In this document: positions 16,775 through 25,250 of the stretch, one piece after another
Layout of the letters: the number at the start of each line of letters is the position of its first letter
Numbering within the stretch: the first letter of the stretch is position 1
From: Vibrio quintilis
GTDB lineage: Bacteria; Pseudomonadota; Gammaproteobacteria; Enterobacterales; Vibrionaceae
Assembly (NCBI RefSeq): GCF_024529975.1
Contig: NZ_AP024897.1
Coordinates: 1,426,001-1,490,000 of the forward strand
Reading direction: 5' to 3'
DNA length: 64,000 nucleotides
Made by a program: the position numbers and the translations under genes
Notes under the pieces: model-generated
Databases searched by the model: none
What the model saw: only the letters and a program-made list of their open reading frames with translations
Told to the model about the DNA's origin: nothing

Positions 16775-17908
16775 TTATTCTCCTTTCAAAACTTTAGCCG
16801 GATCAACGCGGATGGCTCTCAGGGTTGGCACCACAGCCGCCACCATAGCAGCGGCAAAAGAGAGCAGCGCGGTGATGAAAAAGACCGGCATCCGCAGGTC
16901 AATCGAAGCATGAAACACGGTTTGTCCCAGAATTTGTGCCAGCAGGTAACCCAGCAGCAACCCGGCAATCATCGCCGCCAGCGTCATGATCACGGTTTCC
17001 CGCAGAATCTGCCGGGTAATCGCTTTGTGAGATGCACCGAGCGCTTTTTGCAGGGCAAATTCATGACGCCGCTCAGCAATCATCGCGGTTAAGGTGGTAT
17101 TCACACACAAGGTGGACAGGATCAGAATCACGAAGGCGACCACGCCCATCAGCAGCTTGATTTTATTCAGCACCCGGCCTTCGGAAGCCGAGACTTTGCG
17201 GATCGGGCGGATATTGAGCTGCGGATATTTGTCTTTCAGCACCGAGGCGAACTGTTGCACCTGCCCGGCATCATTATCGAGACTGAACATCGCATAGTTA
17301 ATCTGCCCCGGCTTACCAAGCCATGACTGCACCACCGGCAGATTGACGATCAGATAATTGTCTTCTGCTTCCCCGGATTCGATAATCCCTTTAATCGTGA
17401 AGCTGTGTTTGGTGTTGTCTTTGATAATCTGAATGGCGGAACCCAGTTTCAGTTCGAGTTTTTTGGCCAGTTTGCTGCCGATCATCGCATTGCGCTCATC
17501 AAACGACACGCCGATCCATTCGCCTTTCACCTGCCAGTATGGTGCAAGTTTTTTCAGTTGGGAAAAGTCGATGCCCATCAGCACAATTTTCTCCAGATCG
17601 GATTGCGCCATGCCGTACAGATACGGGCTGGAAGCGACCAGACTGCCGGCCGGGGCCAGTGACACCATAGTTTGATAATCCCGCTCAGAAAAATAAGCGC
17701 TGTTTTCCGGCCCGGCAAAGAAGTTCGCGCCGTAGTTGCGCAGCTCGTGGCTCATTTTTTCGTTGATATCAAAATAGACGCCCGCCATCGCCGTGATGAT
17801 GGCAGCCCCGACAGTCAGCGCCGCAAACACCACCAGCACCCGGCGCAGGCGCAGGCGCAGCGAACGCCACAGCAGCAAAGAATTCATAGAACGATTATTG
17901 ACGGCCAT
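16775..17908 (-). CDS. FtsX-fold ABC permease 2 of the iron-uptake operon
   Basis: A 377-residue protein. ATG 17908 was chosen for its GAGGTG ribosome site; the start overlaps the preceding permease gene by 14 bases. One membrane segment near residues 24-45 is followed by a large MacB-PCD-type periplasmic domain, then three helices at the C-terminus (about 255-375) forming the FtsX domain, including the conserved EFALQKALGASHKAI coupling segment. MacB/LolC-type permeases transmit force rather than carry a solute channel. Confidence 0.88.
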   Translation of the reverse strand: MAVNNRSMNSLLLWRSLRLRLRRVLVVFAALTVGAAIITAMAGVYFDINEKMSHELRNYGANFFAGPENSAYFSERDYQTMVSLAPAGSLVASSPYLYGMAQSDLEKIVLMGIDFSQLKKLAPYWQVKGEWIGVSFDERNAMIGSKLAKKLELKLGSAIQIIKDNTKHSFTIKGIIESGEAEDNYLIVNLPVVQSWLGKPGQINYAMFSLDNDAGQVQQFASVLKDKYPQLNIRPIRKVSASEGRVLNKIKLLMGVVAFVILILSTLCVNTTLTAMIAERRHEFALQKALGASHKAITRQILRETVIMTLAAMIAGLLLGYLLAQILGQTVFHASIDLRMPVFFITALLSFAAAMVAAVVPTLRAIRVDPAKVLKGE

Positions 17909-19418
17909 ATAACACCTCAACCGGATAAAGTGATGCGATGCGCCGGGAAGGGAAGTAAGTACCGACAACGGTAATCATCACAGAGATAACAAGCACGAGC
18001 GGGACGATAATCCAGTGGAAACCAACCGGTGAACCGAACAGTGCATAGCCCATGATGGCCGCCAGTCCCCAACCTGCAAGGCAGCCCAGCAACCCGCCAA
18101 TCAGGCCGCAAATCACTGATTCAGCATAAAACAGCAGGTAAACCTGCCAGTTTTTCGCCCCCAGTGACTTCATCAGACCAATTTCTTTGGCCCGCTGTAA
18201 AATGGCGTTGGTCATCAGTGAGGCAATGCCCATCGCAGCAGCGATCAGTGCGGCCAGCGTGACGACAAACAACAGGCTCTGGATTTTGCGGATGACGATA
18301 CCTTCAGACGCAGCCACCTGCCATAAGGGTTTGACCGTGGCGTTATTCATCGCACCTTCGAGCTGGAAAGAGATCGAAGAGACATAAGCGGTGCAGAACC
18401 ACAGGTCATATTCGTCTGAATCGAGGGATTCGAGATCTTCGCGCGCTTTTTTAGACAAGGCATTCTCAGGCACGGTCAGCGCCGAGACTTTCACCGTATG
18501 CACCCGGCCCTGCAACCCCAGCAATTGCTGCCCGGCATGCAGCGGCATGATCACGGCATTTTCATCAGCCGAACCATTGGTCAGAATGCCGGTGATGATG
18601 AGTTGCACCCTTGCGCCGTTTTTGCCGGTTAAGGTGATGGTGTCACCGGCTGACCAGTGTTGCTTTTCAGCCAGTGTTTTACCCGCCAGCGCCTGCACTT
18701 TGCCATCTGTAGCCTGGCTGTCATCCGGCCATTGTCCATCGACATGCCAGTAGGTCGAAATCAGCCGGTTGCCGGTATGATAATCCGGATCGTCCGGGAC
18801 GGCGATCGGCTGGTCAAAGAAGGTGCCGACGATATTGACCGACTGTCCCCTGATGTTTTTCGGATTTATGGGATTTGAGGCGTCTGTCCCTGTAAGGTTT
18901 GGGGTGTCTGTCCCTGGATTTGAGGCGTCTGTCCCTGCAAGGTTTGGGGCGTCTGTCCTTGTGGGATTTGAGGCGTCTGTCCCTGTAAGGTTTGGGGTGT
19001 CTGTCCCTGCAAGATTTGAGGTGCCTGTCCCTGTAATGTTTGGGGCGTCTGTCCCCGTAAGATTTGGGGTGCCTGTCCCCAGTGTGGCTTTTCCCCGGAC
19101 AAAAGGCGCGAAACCGATAATGTTATTGCGCCAGAAGATGTCCATGATGTTCGGCAGCTCACGCTCATCGAGCAGGTCTTTTTTGTCCAGCACATCGGCC
19201 TGAGACATCAGCATCTCCGGCAGCTGAATCTGCCCCTGCGGGGCGATTTCGATATTGGCGCCGTAGCTTTTCATTTCCACCGACATCTTGTCACCGATGC
19301 TGATTGAAATCGCCAGCAGGGCGGAGATCAGCCCTGCTGCCAGAAAAACCGTGGTGGTGGCGAGGATTTTGCGTCCTGTGTCATGCGCCCAGGACTGGCG
19401 AAGCATGGTCAATAACAT
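17895..19418 (-). CDS. FtsX-fold ABC permease 1 with an in-frame octapeptide repeat
   Basis: A 507-residue membrane protein: helix near 18-42, periplasmic MacB-PCD domain, and C-terminal three-helix FtsX domain (about 380-505) with the KEIGLMKSLGAKNWQV coupling segment. Residues 114-184 of the periplasmic part are an insert of about nine copies of an eight-residue unit such as GTDAPNLT, encoded by a 24-bp GGGACAG repeat. Without it the length would match the sister permease and homologues better. The reading frame is intact, so the protein may still work with a disordered loop. It pairs with the next gene as a heterodimer. It starts two bases after the DUF2318 gene. Confidence 0.88.
   Translation of the reverse strand: MLLTMLRQSWAHDTGRKILATTTVFLAAGLISALLAISISIGDKMSVEMKSYGANIEIAPQGQIQLPEMLMSQADVLDKKDLLDERELPNIMDIFWRNNIIGFAPFVRGKATLGTGTPNLTGTDAPNITGTGTSNLAGTDTPNLTGTDASNPTRTDAPNLAGTDASNPGTDTPNLTGTDASNPINPKNIRGQSVNIVGTFFDQPIAVPDDPDYHTGNRLISTYWHVDGQWPDDSQATDGKVQALAGKTLAEKQHWSAGDTITLTGKNGARVQLIITGILTNGSADENAVIMPLHAGQQLLGLQGRVHTVKVSALTVPENALSKKAREDLESLDSDEYDLWFCTAYVSSISFQLEGAMNNATVKPLWQVAASEGIVIRKIQSLLFVVTLAALIAAAMGIASLMTNAILQRAKEIGLMKSLGAKNWQVYLLFYAESVICGLIGGLLGCLAGWGLAAIMGYALFGSPVGFHWIIVPLVLVISVMITVVGTYFPSRRIASLYPVEVLYGRQ
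18867..19079 (-). repeat. 24-bp GGGACAG tandem repeats inside permease gene
   Basis: About nine direct copies of a 24-bp unit (one copy 21 bp), each beginning GGGACAG followed by GCACC, ACGCC or ACACC and then an A/C-rich tail encoding P/S-N-L/I/P-T/A. All copies keep the frame. The 12-bp core is shared with the unrelated repeat at 4661-4735. Confidence 0.92.
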
Positions 19419-19420
19419 GA

Positions 19421-20812
19421 TTACTCCCCGGTTGGATCGTCGACATATTTCCAGGGGTTTTCCCGGAAGGCTTCATAAGACTCAGCAGAGGTGAAGAAGT
19501 AAGTTTTTCCGCCAAACATATAAGTATGGTCCGCGCCGGTGTTACTCAGTTTTTCCCCATTGACCGGATCGGTGACGGTGATTTCGACGACATCACTGAA
19601 ATACTTCAGGCCGGTTTCGAGGGTTTTCTTCGCGATCAGAATGTCGTTGCCTTTGCGTTGCCACTGCGGGATCGGAATCGGGTTACAACCTCCGGGTTTG
19701 CCAATCGACGGAATGAAAATGTGCACGCCACAGGCCAGACAAATCACCTGATCACCGGCCTGGGTATAACCGGCATCGCCGCATAACATGCAGGCATCAA
19801 AGACCACGCCGAATTTTTGCTCGCCCGGATAACGATCAATGACAAAAAAGCGCACCACTTTGCCGTCGCTGGCAATCCATTCGTAACGGTGAATCTTGCC
19901 GTCTTCGAGTGCTTTGGTCACAGGGACATGCACAAAGCCATCCGCCGCCAGCGTGATTTTCTCACCCGGAGTGCGTTGCAGTGGCTGGGAGGCGACCAGA
20001 TCCCAGTACAGCAGGCTGGAAAATGTCAGCACAATCGCCACAGCATAGTGGCGGGCCAGCCGCCAGCGGCTGTTGAGCTTTGCCTGGTGTTTTCTTTTGC
20101 TGATTGCATCGGTTTGTGCCGCGGTTTGTTGTTTCAGCGGCATGATGTCACTGCGGTACAGCACCAGCAGGCAAATCACGCAAAAAATCAGCACACAATA
20201 AGGGTAAATCCAGTAGAAGTTGATCACTCTGGAGACGTAACTGAGCATCGTTTGTGTCAGTGGCAGCACTTGCAGTTTCATTGCTGCCAGAATGATTTCG
20301 CCGGACAGCGGCAACAAGGCAATCAGAATCAGCAGCGTGATGAGGGTGTTGATCAGAGTACGGTTGCGCCGGGCTGCCAGCAGGGTGGACAGCACATGGA
20401 TGAATCCCGTCAGGATAAATCCGCCCAGCAGGGCCGATAAATTTAAAATGAATTCGGTATTGATGACATTGGTGGCGCTGAGCATGTTCAGTTTGGCAAT
20501 TTTGGCCCACATAAAACCAGCCAGCGCCAGTATCAGGGTTTGCCAGACCAGCAGCACATAGCTGCGGGCACGAAACAGCAGGGCATACGCCAGCAACAGA
20601 ATCAGTGCAGCCGCATCAATGGCGGCGATGGTCAGAATATTCACCTGACTGAATGGCAGGTAAGTGAACGTCATGGCGCCGGCAATAATGGCACATCCCG
20701 CCAGCCAGAATTGCTGTTTGTATTGTTTGTCTTCCGGTTGTTCCCAGAGCAGCCCGAATAACATCGCGGGCAGCAAAAAAACGGAAAGAACCTGGGACAG
20801 ATAAAAACTCAT
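19421..20812 (-). CDS. DUF2318 membrane protein with C-terminal YHS-like domain
   Basis: A 463-residue integral membrane protein with about eight or nine helices between residues 5 and 275. A periplasmic domain follows with paired cysteines C341/C344 (CMLCG) and C358/C361 (CLACG), and C376 in GGCNP, as in DUF2318 proteins. Residues 412-458 resemble a YHS metal-binding domain (DPVNGEKL, a YFF/SAESYEAF segment). The family is a fixed member of P19/Ftr1 operons. The cysteines may bind iron or accept electrons. The added YHS-like tail is the unusual part. Start is supported by AAGG before ATG. Confidence 0.85.
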   Translation of the reverse strand: MSFYLSQVLSVFLLPAMLFGLLWEQPEDKQYKQQFWLAGCAIIAGAMTFTYLPFSQVNILTIAAIDAAALILLLAYALLFRARSYVLLVWQTLILALAGFMWAKIAKLNMLSATNVINTEFILNLSALLGGFILTGFIHVLSTLLAARRNRTLINTLITLLILIALLPLSGEIILAAMKLQVLPLTQTMLSYVSRVINFYWIYPYCVLIFCVICLLVLYRSDIMPLKQQTAAQTDAISKRKHQAKLNSRWRLARHYAVAIVLTFSSLLYWDLVASQPLQRTPGEKITLAADGFVHVPVTKALEDGKIHRYEWIASDGKVVRFFVIDRYPGEQKFGVVFDACMLCGDAGYTQAGDQVICLACGVHIFIPSIGKPGGCNPIPIPQWQRKGNDILIAKKTLETGLKYFSDVVEITVTDPVNGEKLSNTGADHTYMFGGKTYFFTSAESYEAFRENPWKYVDDPTGE

Positions 20813-20900
20813 CGTTTGGCCTTCTGATGAAAAGGGGATACGGCTTTTGGCAAAGCCGTATCCGGAGTGACATCGCCGTCGTGAGGACGGAAAAATCAGT

Positions 20901-21419
20901 CTAGTTCAGACCGACATATTTAAATTTGTAATTGGCATCAAAAGGTTTGAACCAGCGACCGACACCGGTTTCTTTATCGGTGTGACGCAGCAGACCAGCT
21001 TTTGATGGCGGCTCGATGTGGAATGTCAGTTCATAGTTACCGACACCCAGCATTTTGACGTTGGAACCATAGTGAGGGCCGTCGGTCGCAACCATCGGCA
21101 TAAAAGTGCCTTCCTGTGTTTTGCCGGTGTCTAAGTTTTTCAGCTTGTATTCAATGGTCAGGTAAGGAATCCACTCACCGGCACCAAAGCCGTTTTTGTT
21201 GCCTTTCAGTGCGTGAATATCGGCTTCAAGGTGAACATCTGATTTGGATGCTGCCCGCATCATTCCCTGAGGTTCCATGGTAATCGGCTGGAGGTAAACT
21301 GCCGCGATTTCCATGCCGTTCATTTCAATGGTTTCACCTGCCGGGACTTCACCCGCGTAAGCAGTGGACACAGCAAAAGCGGGGATTGCCAAAGCGGCAA
21401 GTAACATGTTCCTGGACAT
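20901..21419 (-). CDS. P19/FetP-type periplasmic iron-transport protein
   Basis: A 172-residue protein. ATG 21419 is preferred (AAGGAA upstream) over an extension to 21443. A Sec signal ends near STAYA. The mature protein has the family features: EMNGMEI and AAVYLQPI near the N-terminus, DVHLEADIHA, GFGAGEWIPYLTI, and YELTFHIEPPSKAG. P19 of Campylobacter and FetP of E. coli bind copper and iron through Met, Glu and His residues and help Ftr1 permeases take up iron. It lies between the Ftr1 gene and the DUF2318 gene, the standard order. Confidence 0.92.
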   Translation of the reverse strand: MSRNMLLAALAIPAFAVSTAYAGEVPAGETIEMNGMEIAAVYLQPITMEPQGMMRAASKSDVHLEADIHALKGNKNGFGAGEWIPYLTIEYKLKNLDTGKTQEGTFMPMVATDGPHYGSNVKMLGVGNYELTFHIEPPSKAGLLRHTDKETGVGRWFKPFDANYKFKYVGLN

Positions 21420-21473
21420 ATAATGTTCCTTCTTATTCATCAATGAGTATTTATGCTCAACTTGTCTTCTTTT

Positions 21474-23441
21474 TTATGAGATTCGCTGACGTTTTATGAC
21501 GATCAGCGCAGCGATGGCCGCACCAATCAGGATTGCCTGCGGTGCCAGTGTTTCGGCATAAGGATAAATTCCCAGCAGGCTGAACTGCGGCCAGCCGGAA
21601 AGCAGGGTGGGCTGAAAGAGTTTGCCTTCAACCAGCTCCAGCACGCCTTTGCCGGAGAATACAAAGGCCATTAAGTACATAAAGCTGCCGGTAAACATAA
21701 AGAAAGGCTTCAGCGGCAGCCTGACGACGCTGTAACGCATCACAAAGTAAATCAAAACGAGAATCACGATACCGGCGAACAGTCCGGCAAACAGCCCGGC
21801 CATCGAGGACGGGGTGGCACCGGCTGCCAGCGCGTAATAGAACAGAATGGTTTCCGCGCCTTCCCGGTACACGGCCAGAAAGCTGGCGAACCATAAACCG
21901 GCCAGCGAGCCGGCGGTCAGTGAGTGGGACAGTTTACTTTCCAGATAATGTTTCCACTGGGTGGCTTCCACTTTCGACAGCAGCCAGTAGCTCATAAAGA
22001 ACAGTACCACTACGGCAATCAGCATGGTGAATCCTTCCAGCAGCTCCCGGCTGGCCCCGGCATTGGTAAACAGCCACTGGAACAGCACCGCTGTGATCAG
22101 GCTGGCAATGAGCCCCCAGATTACCGAGCTTTTCACAATATAAATTTTGTCCTGATGCTCATTTTTCACCAGATATGCGGCAATCGCAGCGACGATCAAC
22201 AAGGCTTCGAGCCCTTCACGCAGAATGATGGTCAGGCTGGCAATCAGCATCGCCCACCAGCCGTCGCCGCCTTCTGCTAAGGTACCTGCTGCCCGGTTGA
22301 GAGCGGTTTTCAGCTGGCTGAACTGAGACTGAATTTCAGCCACGTCCGCACCGGCTTTCATCTGGCTGACCATACGGGTGAAATAGCCCTCAAGAGTGGA
22401 TTTGGCGTTGGTATCGCGCGCACCGACGCTGTTTTCCATCCCGCTGGCTTCGAAGTGATCAAAATAGGCATCCTGAATGCCGGCCATCGCTTCGCTGACC
22501 TGTCCCTGCTGATATTGCGCTATCGCCTGTTCCACAGCGGAGGAAATGTCCGCAATCACGGGTTGCCAGTCTTGCTGCGTTTGTGCGGTGTCTGTGTCCG
22601 TCTGCGGTTTCTGGCTGTCACGCGTGGCGGGCAGGCCGGGCAGGTCATCTTTCAGATCGGCGACCAGATTCGATAAGCTGTAACTGAATTCAATCAGCCT
22701 TTTCTGGCTGTAATCCTGTTTGGTCAGTTTGACCAGCGCTTTAAACTGATCGTTATATCCGGCGGCTTTTTCCGCAGAGCGATACAGGCGAATCGCAGTT
22801 TCCAGGTCTGAATTTTTGTAAGCGGTATATTGTGCCGTCAGGATCAGTTCGCGGGACCTGGTGATTTTTTGTGTGGATTGTTCCGGTGTTTCTGCCGATT
22901 CACGGTATTCCGTTAATGCCTGATTGAGTGTGCTGTCAATCATTTCAACCTGAGTGCGCCAGAAGGGCAGAATGTTGTCGGCACTGAGATCCTGATTCTC
23001 TGCCACCAGCTGATGGCCGGATTTGAGAATCTCCGGCACGGTGGCGATTTCTTTTTTCAGCCACTCAATTTCAGCCTGCACTTTGTTCACGGGGGCTTTG
23101 TCGGCAATCATCTTTCTGATTTCACCGAATTTGGCTTCCAGTTCGGCACTGTATTTTTGCGAATAGTTAATCCGGATCGGGCCTTCAATGCCTTCATAAA
23201 TATCAAAATAAGCCATCTGGACCGTTGATTTTGCCTGCGCAACGTCACCGGCCTGATACAGCGACAGGGTTTTATCTAACCGGGTATTGATGTCATCTGC
23301 GGCAGCCTGATAGTCGACAATCGCGGCGGATGCAGAGAAGCTGATAAAAATCAGTAAGGCGATTGACAAGGGCATGGAGAAGAGATGTTTCAACGGGCTT
23401 ATGAACATGATTGACTGCTGTAAATGAGAAGTTTTCAGCAT
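21474..23441 (-). CDS. Ftr1-family iron permease (FetM-like)
   Basis: A 655-residue protein with a signal peptide near 23-40 and a ~350-residue periplasmic region with helical repeat segments (AKSTVQMAYFDIYEGIEGP near 71 and AMAGIQDAYFDHFEASGME near 318). The C-terminal half is a seven-helix Ftr1 permease. The two iron-passage motifs are present: REGLE at 408-412 and REGAE at 526-530. It is the first gene of the nine-gene operon and a Fur box lies just upstream. The exact start is uncertain (23441, 23408 or 23375), since none has a strong ribosome site. Confidence 0.93.
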   Translation of the reverse strand: MLKTSHLQQSIMFISPLKHLFSMPLSIALLIFISFSASAAIVDYQAAADDINTRLDKTLSLYQAGDVAQAKSTVQMAYFDIYEGIEGPIRINYSQKYSAELEAKFGEIRKMIADKAPVNKVQAEIEWLKKEIATVPEILKSGHQLVAENQDLSADNILPFWRTQVEMIDSTLNQALTEYRESAETPEQSTQKITRSRELILTAQYTAYKNSDLETAIRLYRSAEKAAGYNDQFKALVKLTKQDYSQKRLIEFSYSLSNLVADLKDDLPGLPATRDSQKPQTDTDTAQTQQDWQPVIADISSAVEQAIAQYQQGQVSEAMAGIQDAYFDHFEASGMENSVGARDTNAKSTLEGYFTRMVSQMKAGADVAEIQSQFSQLKTALNRAAGTLAEGGDGWWAMLIASLTIILREGLEALLIVAAIAAYLVKNEHQDKIYIVKSSVIWGLIASLITAVLFQWLFTNAGASRELLEGFTMLIAVVVLFFMSYWLLSKVEATQWKHYLESKLSHSLTAGSLAGLWFASFLAVYREGAETILFYYALAAGATPSSMAGLFAGLFAGIVILVLIYFVMRYSVVRLPLKPFFMFTGSFMYLMAFVFSGKGVLELVEGKLFQPTLLSGWPQFSLLGIYPYAETLAPQAILIGAAIAALIVIKRQRIS

Positions 23442-23445
23442 TATA

Positions 23446-23464
23446 AATGCAAATTATTTGCATT
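23446..23464. promoter_or_regulatory. Fur box upstream of the Ftr1-P19 operon
   Basis: AATGCAAATTATTTGCATT is a perfect 9-1-9 palindrome and matches 14 of the 16 fixed positions of the Vibrio Fur consensus AATGANAATNATTNTCATT. It overlaps the region just before the Ftr1 start and lies between that operon and the divergent cupin gene. It predicts repression by iron-loaded Fur. Confidence 0.8.
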
Positions 23465-23598
23465 ATCAAACTGTAATTATTTGTAACAGTCATTTTTTTG
23501 TTCTTTGCTGAATTTCCGACGTCTGCTGCTGACAGTTTCTGACACCTCTGGCTGCTAACCTGCCTGTCAGGTGAACTGCCGGTATCAGGAGGAAAATT

Positions 23599-23967
23599 AT
23601 GCAGATCGATCGTGAACAATCAGGAAATCGTGAACAGACAGAAAATGGTAACCAACAAAGAATATGGCAAGACACACCTTATCCGGGCGTGTGTTTTTAC
23701 GGGTTATCAGAATCGCTTGAATCAGGCCGGACAGCATTACTGAAATTTGACGCGGGTGCGCGGCTTCCGGCACATGCACACCCGGGCTGGGAACAGTTGT
23801 TGATTCTTGAAGGGCAGTTCCGGGTGAACCATCAGTGCTGTCATCCACGGGATTATGTGTTTTTGCCTGCCGGAGAAACCCATGAAGTGGAAGCGATCAC
23901 CGCGGGCATCTATCTGACGATTGCGGAAAAAGCCGGGGTTAAAATCAGCAAAGAGGCTGAAATTTAG
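23599..23967 (+). CDS. Small cupin protein, ChrR-like
   Basis: A 122-residue single-domain cupin. The metal site is visible as PAHAHPGWEQLLILEG (two His and one Glu) and the second motif ends in PAGETHEVE (His). It resembles the C-terminal cupin of ChrR anti-sigma factors but lacks the zinc-binding N-terminal domain, so it is not a full anti-sigma factor. AGGAGG precedes the ATG. It is divergent from the iron operon and shares its promoter region. The function is unknown; a role in stress or metal response is only a guess. Confidence 0.8.
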   Translation: MQIDREQSGNREQTENGNQQRIWQDTPYPGVCFYGLSESLESGRTALLKFDAGARLPAHAHPGWEQLLILEGQFRVNHQCCHPRDYVFLPAGETHEVEAITAGIYLTIAEKAGVKISKEAEI

Positions 23968-23984
23968 TGACTTTGATCACAAAA
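23963..23984. promoter_or_regulatory. Possible CRP site upstream of the LacI regulator
   Basis: AGTGACTTTGATCACA has the TGTGA-N6-TCACA layout with one mismatch in the first half. It overlaps the cupin stop and lies about 220 bases before the LacI gene, suggesting catabolite control of the downstream unit. Confidence 0.5.
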
Positions 23985-24024
23985 TAAGTTGTTTAAAAAA
24001 ACATCAAAACGGGTAAATAATTGC

Positions 24025-24044
24025 ATGAAACAAAAATGTTTCAT
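24025..24044. promoter_or_regulatory. Palindromic operator candidate
   Basis: ATGAAACA-AAAA-TGTTTCAT is a perfect 8-4-8 inverted repeat, about 160 bases before the LacI-type gene. Its symmetry and position fit an autoregulatory operator, although the centre is AA instead of the CG of most LacI-family operators. Confidence 0.55.
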
Positions 24045-24204
24045 CGATTAATTTGCAGCTATCTTGCGGTAATTATTAAATAACTTGTGGTAAAAACACG
24101 CTATTTTGTGCTGTTCCTGTCACAAAACCTTCACTTCATCTGCCTATGCTGAGCTCAGTTTTTTACTCCCCGGACTGCCGGGAAACTGAGTACAGAGGCC
24201 AGCC

Positions 24205-25197
24205 ATGAACATTCGAGATGTTGCTGAACTCGCCGGTGTTTCACCGGCGACAGTCTCCCGGTTACTGAATCAGACCGGCCGGGTCAGTGCCTCTGCCCGT
24301 GAACGGATTGAAAAGGTCATTCAGACCACAGGCTATGCCCCTGGCCGCCAGTCCGGGCGTATCGAAGTCAACCACAATCCGACTATTGGTGTATTGATTC
24401 CGAGCCTGCTGAATCCGGTTTTTTCTGAAATTATGGCGGGCATACAGGAACGGGCCAGACACTTTGGGTTTTCCGTGATGATTGCAGACACCGGCTATGA
24501 ACGCGAGCGGGAGCGGCAGGCGGTGGTGGATTTAATTCGTCAGCGGGTCGCGGGTGTGATTCTGACCGTTGCCAGTGTGGAGAATAACGAAGCGCTGTCC
24601 CTGCTCAAAGAATTCAGCTTTCCCTTTTGTCTGGTTCATAACCGTTCTGAGGAGGATGAACCGTCTGTCTTCGTGGATAACTATCAGGCGGGCTACGATG
24701 TGGCCGCGCAGCTGATAGCGGCGGGCCACACCCGGCTGGGTATGGTTGCCGGACGGTTTCAGGTGTCAGACCGGGCAAAGCAGCGTTATGCCGGATTTCA
24801 AAGCCGGATTGATGCCGGTGAGATGGCTATATCCGAAGCGTTGATTGAAGTGGACCCCTGTGAGGACGCGCCATTTGATGCCAGCCGGTTGCTGAGCATG
24901 CACCGGCAGGTCACCGCCTGGTTTTGCAGTAATGATTTGCTGGCAATGAAACTGATGCACTATTTTTCCCGCCAGGGGATCCGGGTGCCGGAAGAAATCT
25001 CTGTGGTGGGGTTTGACGGGATGTCTTTCGGACAACTGGTCTCTCCGCCATTAGCAACCGTCCGGGTGCCGCACCGGATGATGGGTAACTGTGCGGTGGA
25101 TTTACTGTTTAATTCCCGGCATCACACCGGGTTAAACCTGCAACGACAACTCCGTTATGAGGTGAACCTGAGTGGTTCAGTCATGACACGTCAATAA
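24205..25197 (+). CDS. LacI-family transcription regulator
   Basis: A 330-residue repressor. The HTH at 1-22 (MNIRDVAELAGVSPATVSRLL) and hinge to ~55 are typical, followed by a periplasmic-binding-protein-like effector domain with IGVLIPSLLNPVFSEIMAGI and a final VVGFDGMSFG motif. It ends 53 bases before the ABC importer genes on the same strand, so it probably senses the imported compound or its breakdown product and controls the importer, itself, or both. The ligand cannot be read from sequence. Confidence 0.92.
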   Translation: MNIRDVAELAGVSPATVSRLLNQTGRVSASARERIEKVIQTTGYAPGRQSGRIEVNHNPTIGVLIPSLLNPVFSEIMAGIQERARHFGFSVMIADTGYERERERQAVVDLIRQRVAGVILTVASVENNEALSLLKEFSFPFCLVHNRSEEDEPSVFVDNYQAGYDVAAQLIAAGHTRLGMVAGRFQVSDRAKQRYAGFQSRIDAGEMAISEALIEVDPCEDAPFDASRLLSMHRQVTAWFCSNDLLAMKLMHYFSRQGIRVPEEISVVGFDGMSFGQLVSPPLATVRVPHRMMGNCAVDLLFNSRHHTGLNLQRQLRYEVNLSGSVMTRQ

Positions 25198-25250
25198 CCT
25201 TTTTTTTAATCACCTTTATTTTTCCTGAGACATGATACAGGTAGGAAGTT

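Noticed and set aside
24108..24126. Second CRP site at TTTTGTG..TCACAAAA
   Set aside because: The half-sites are two bases too far apart for a standard CRP dimer.
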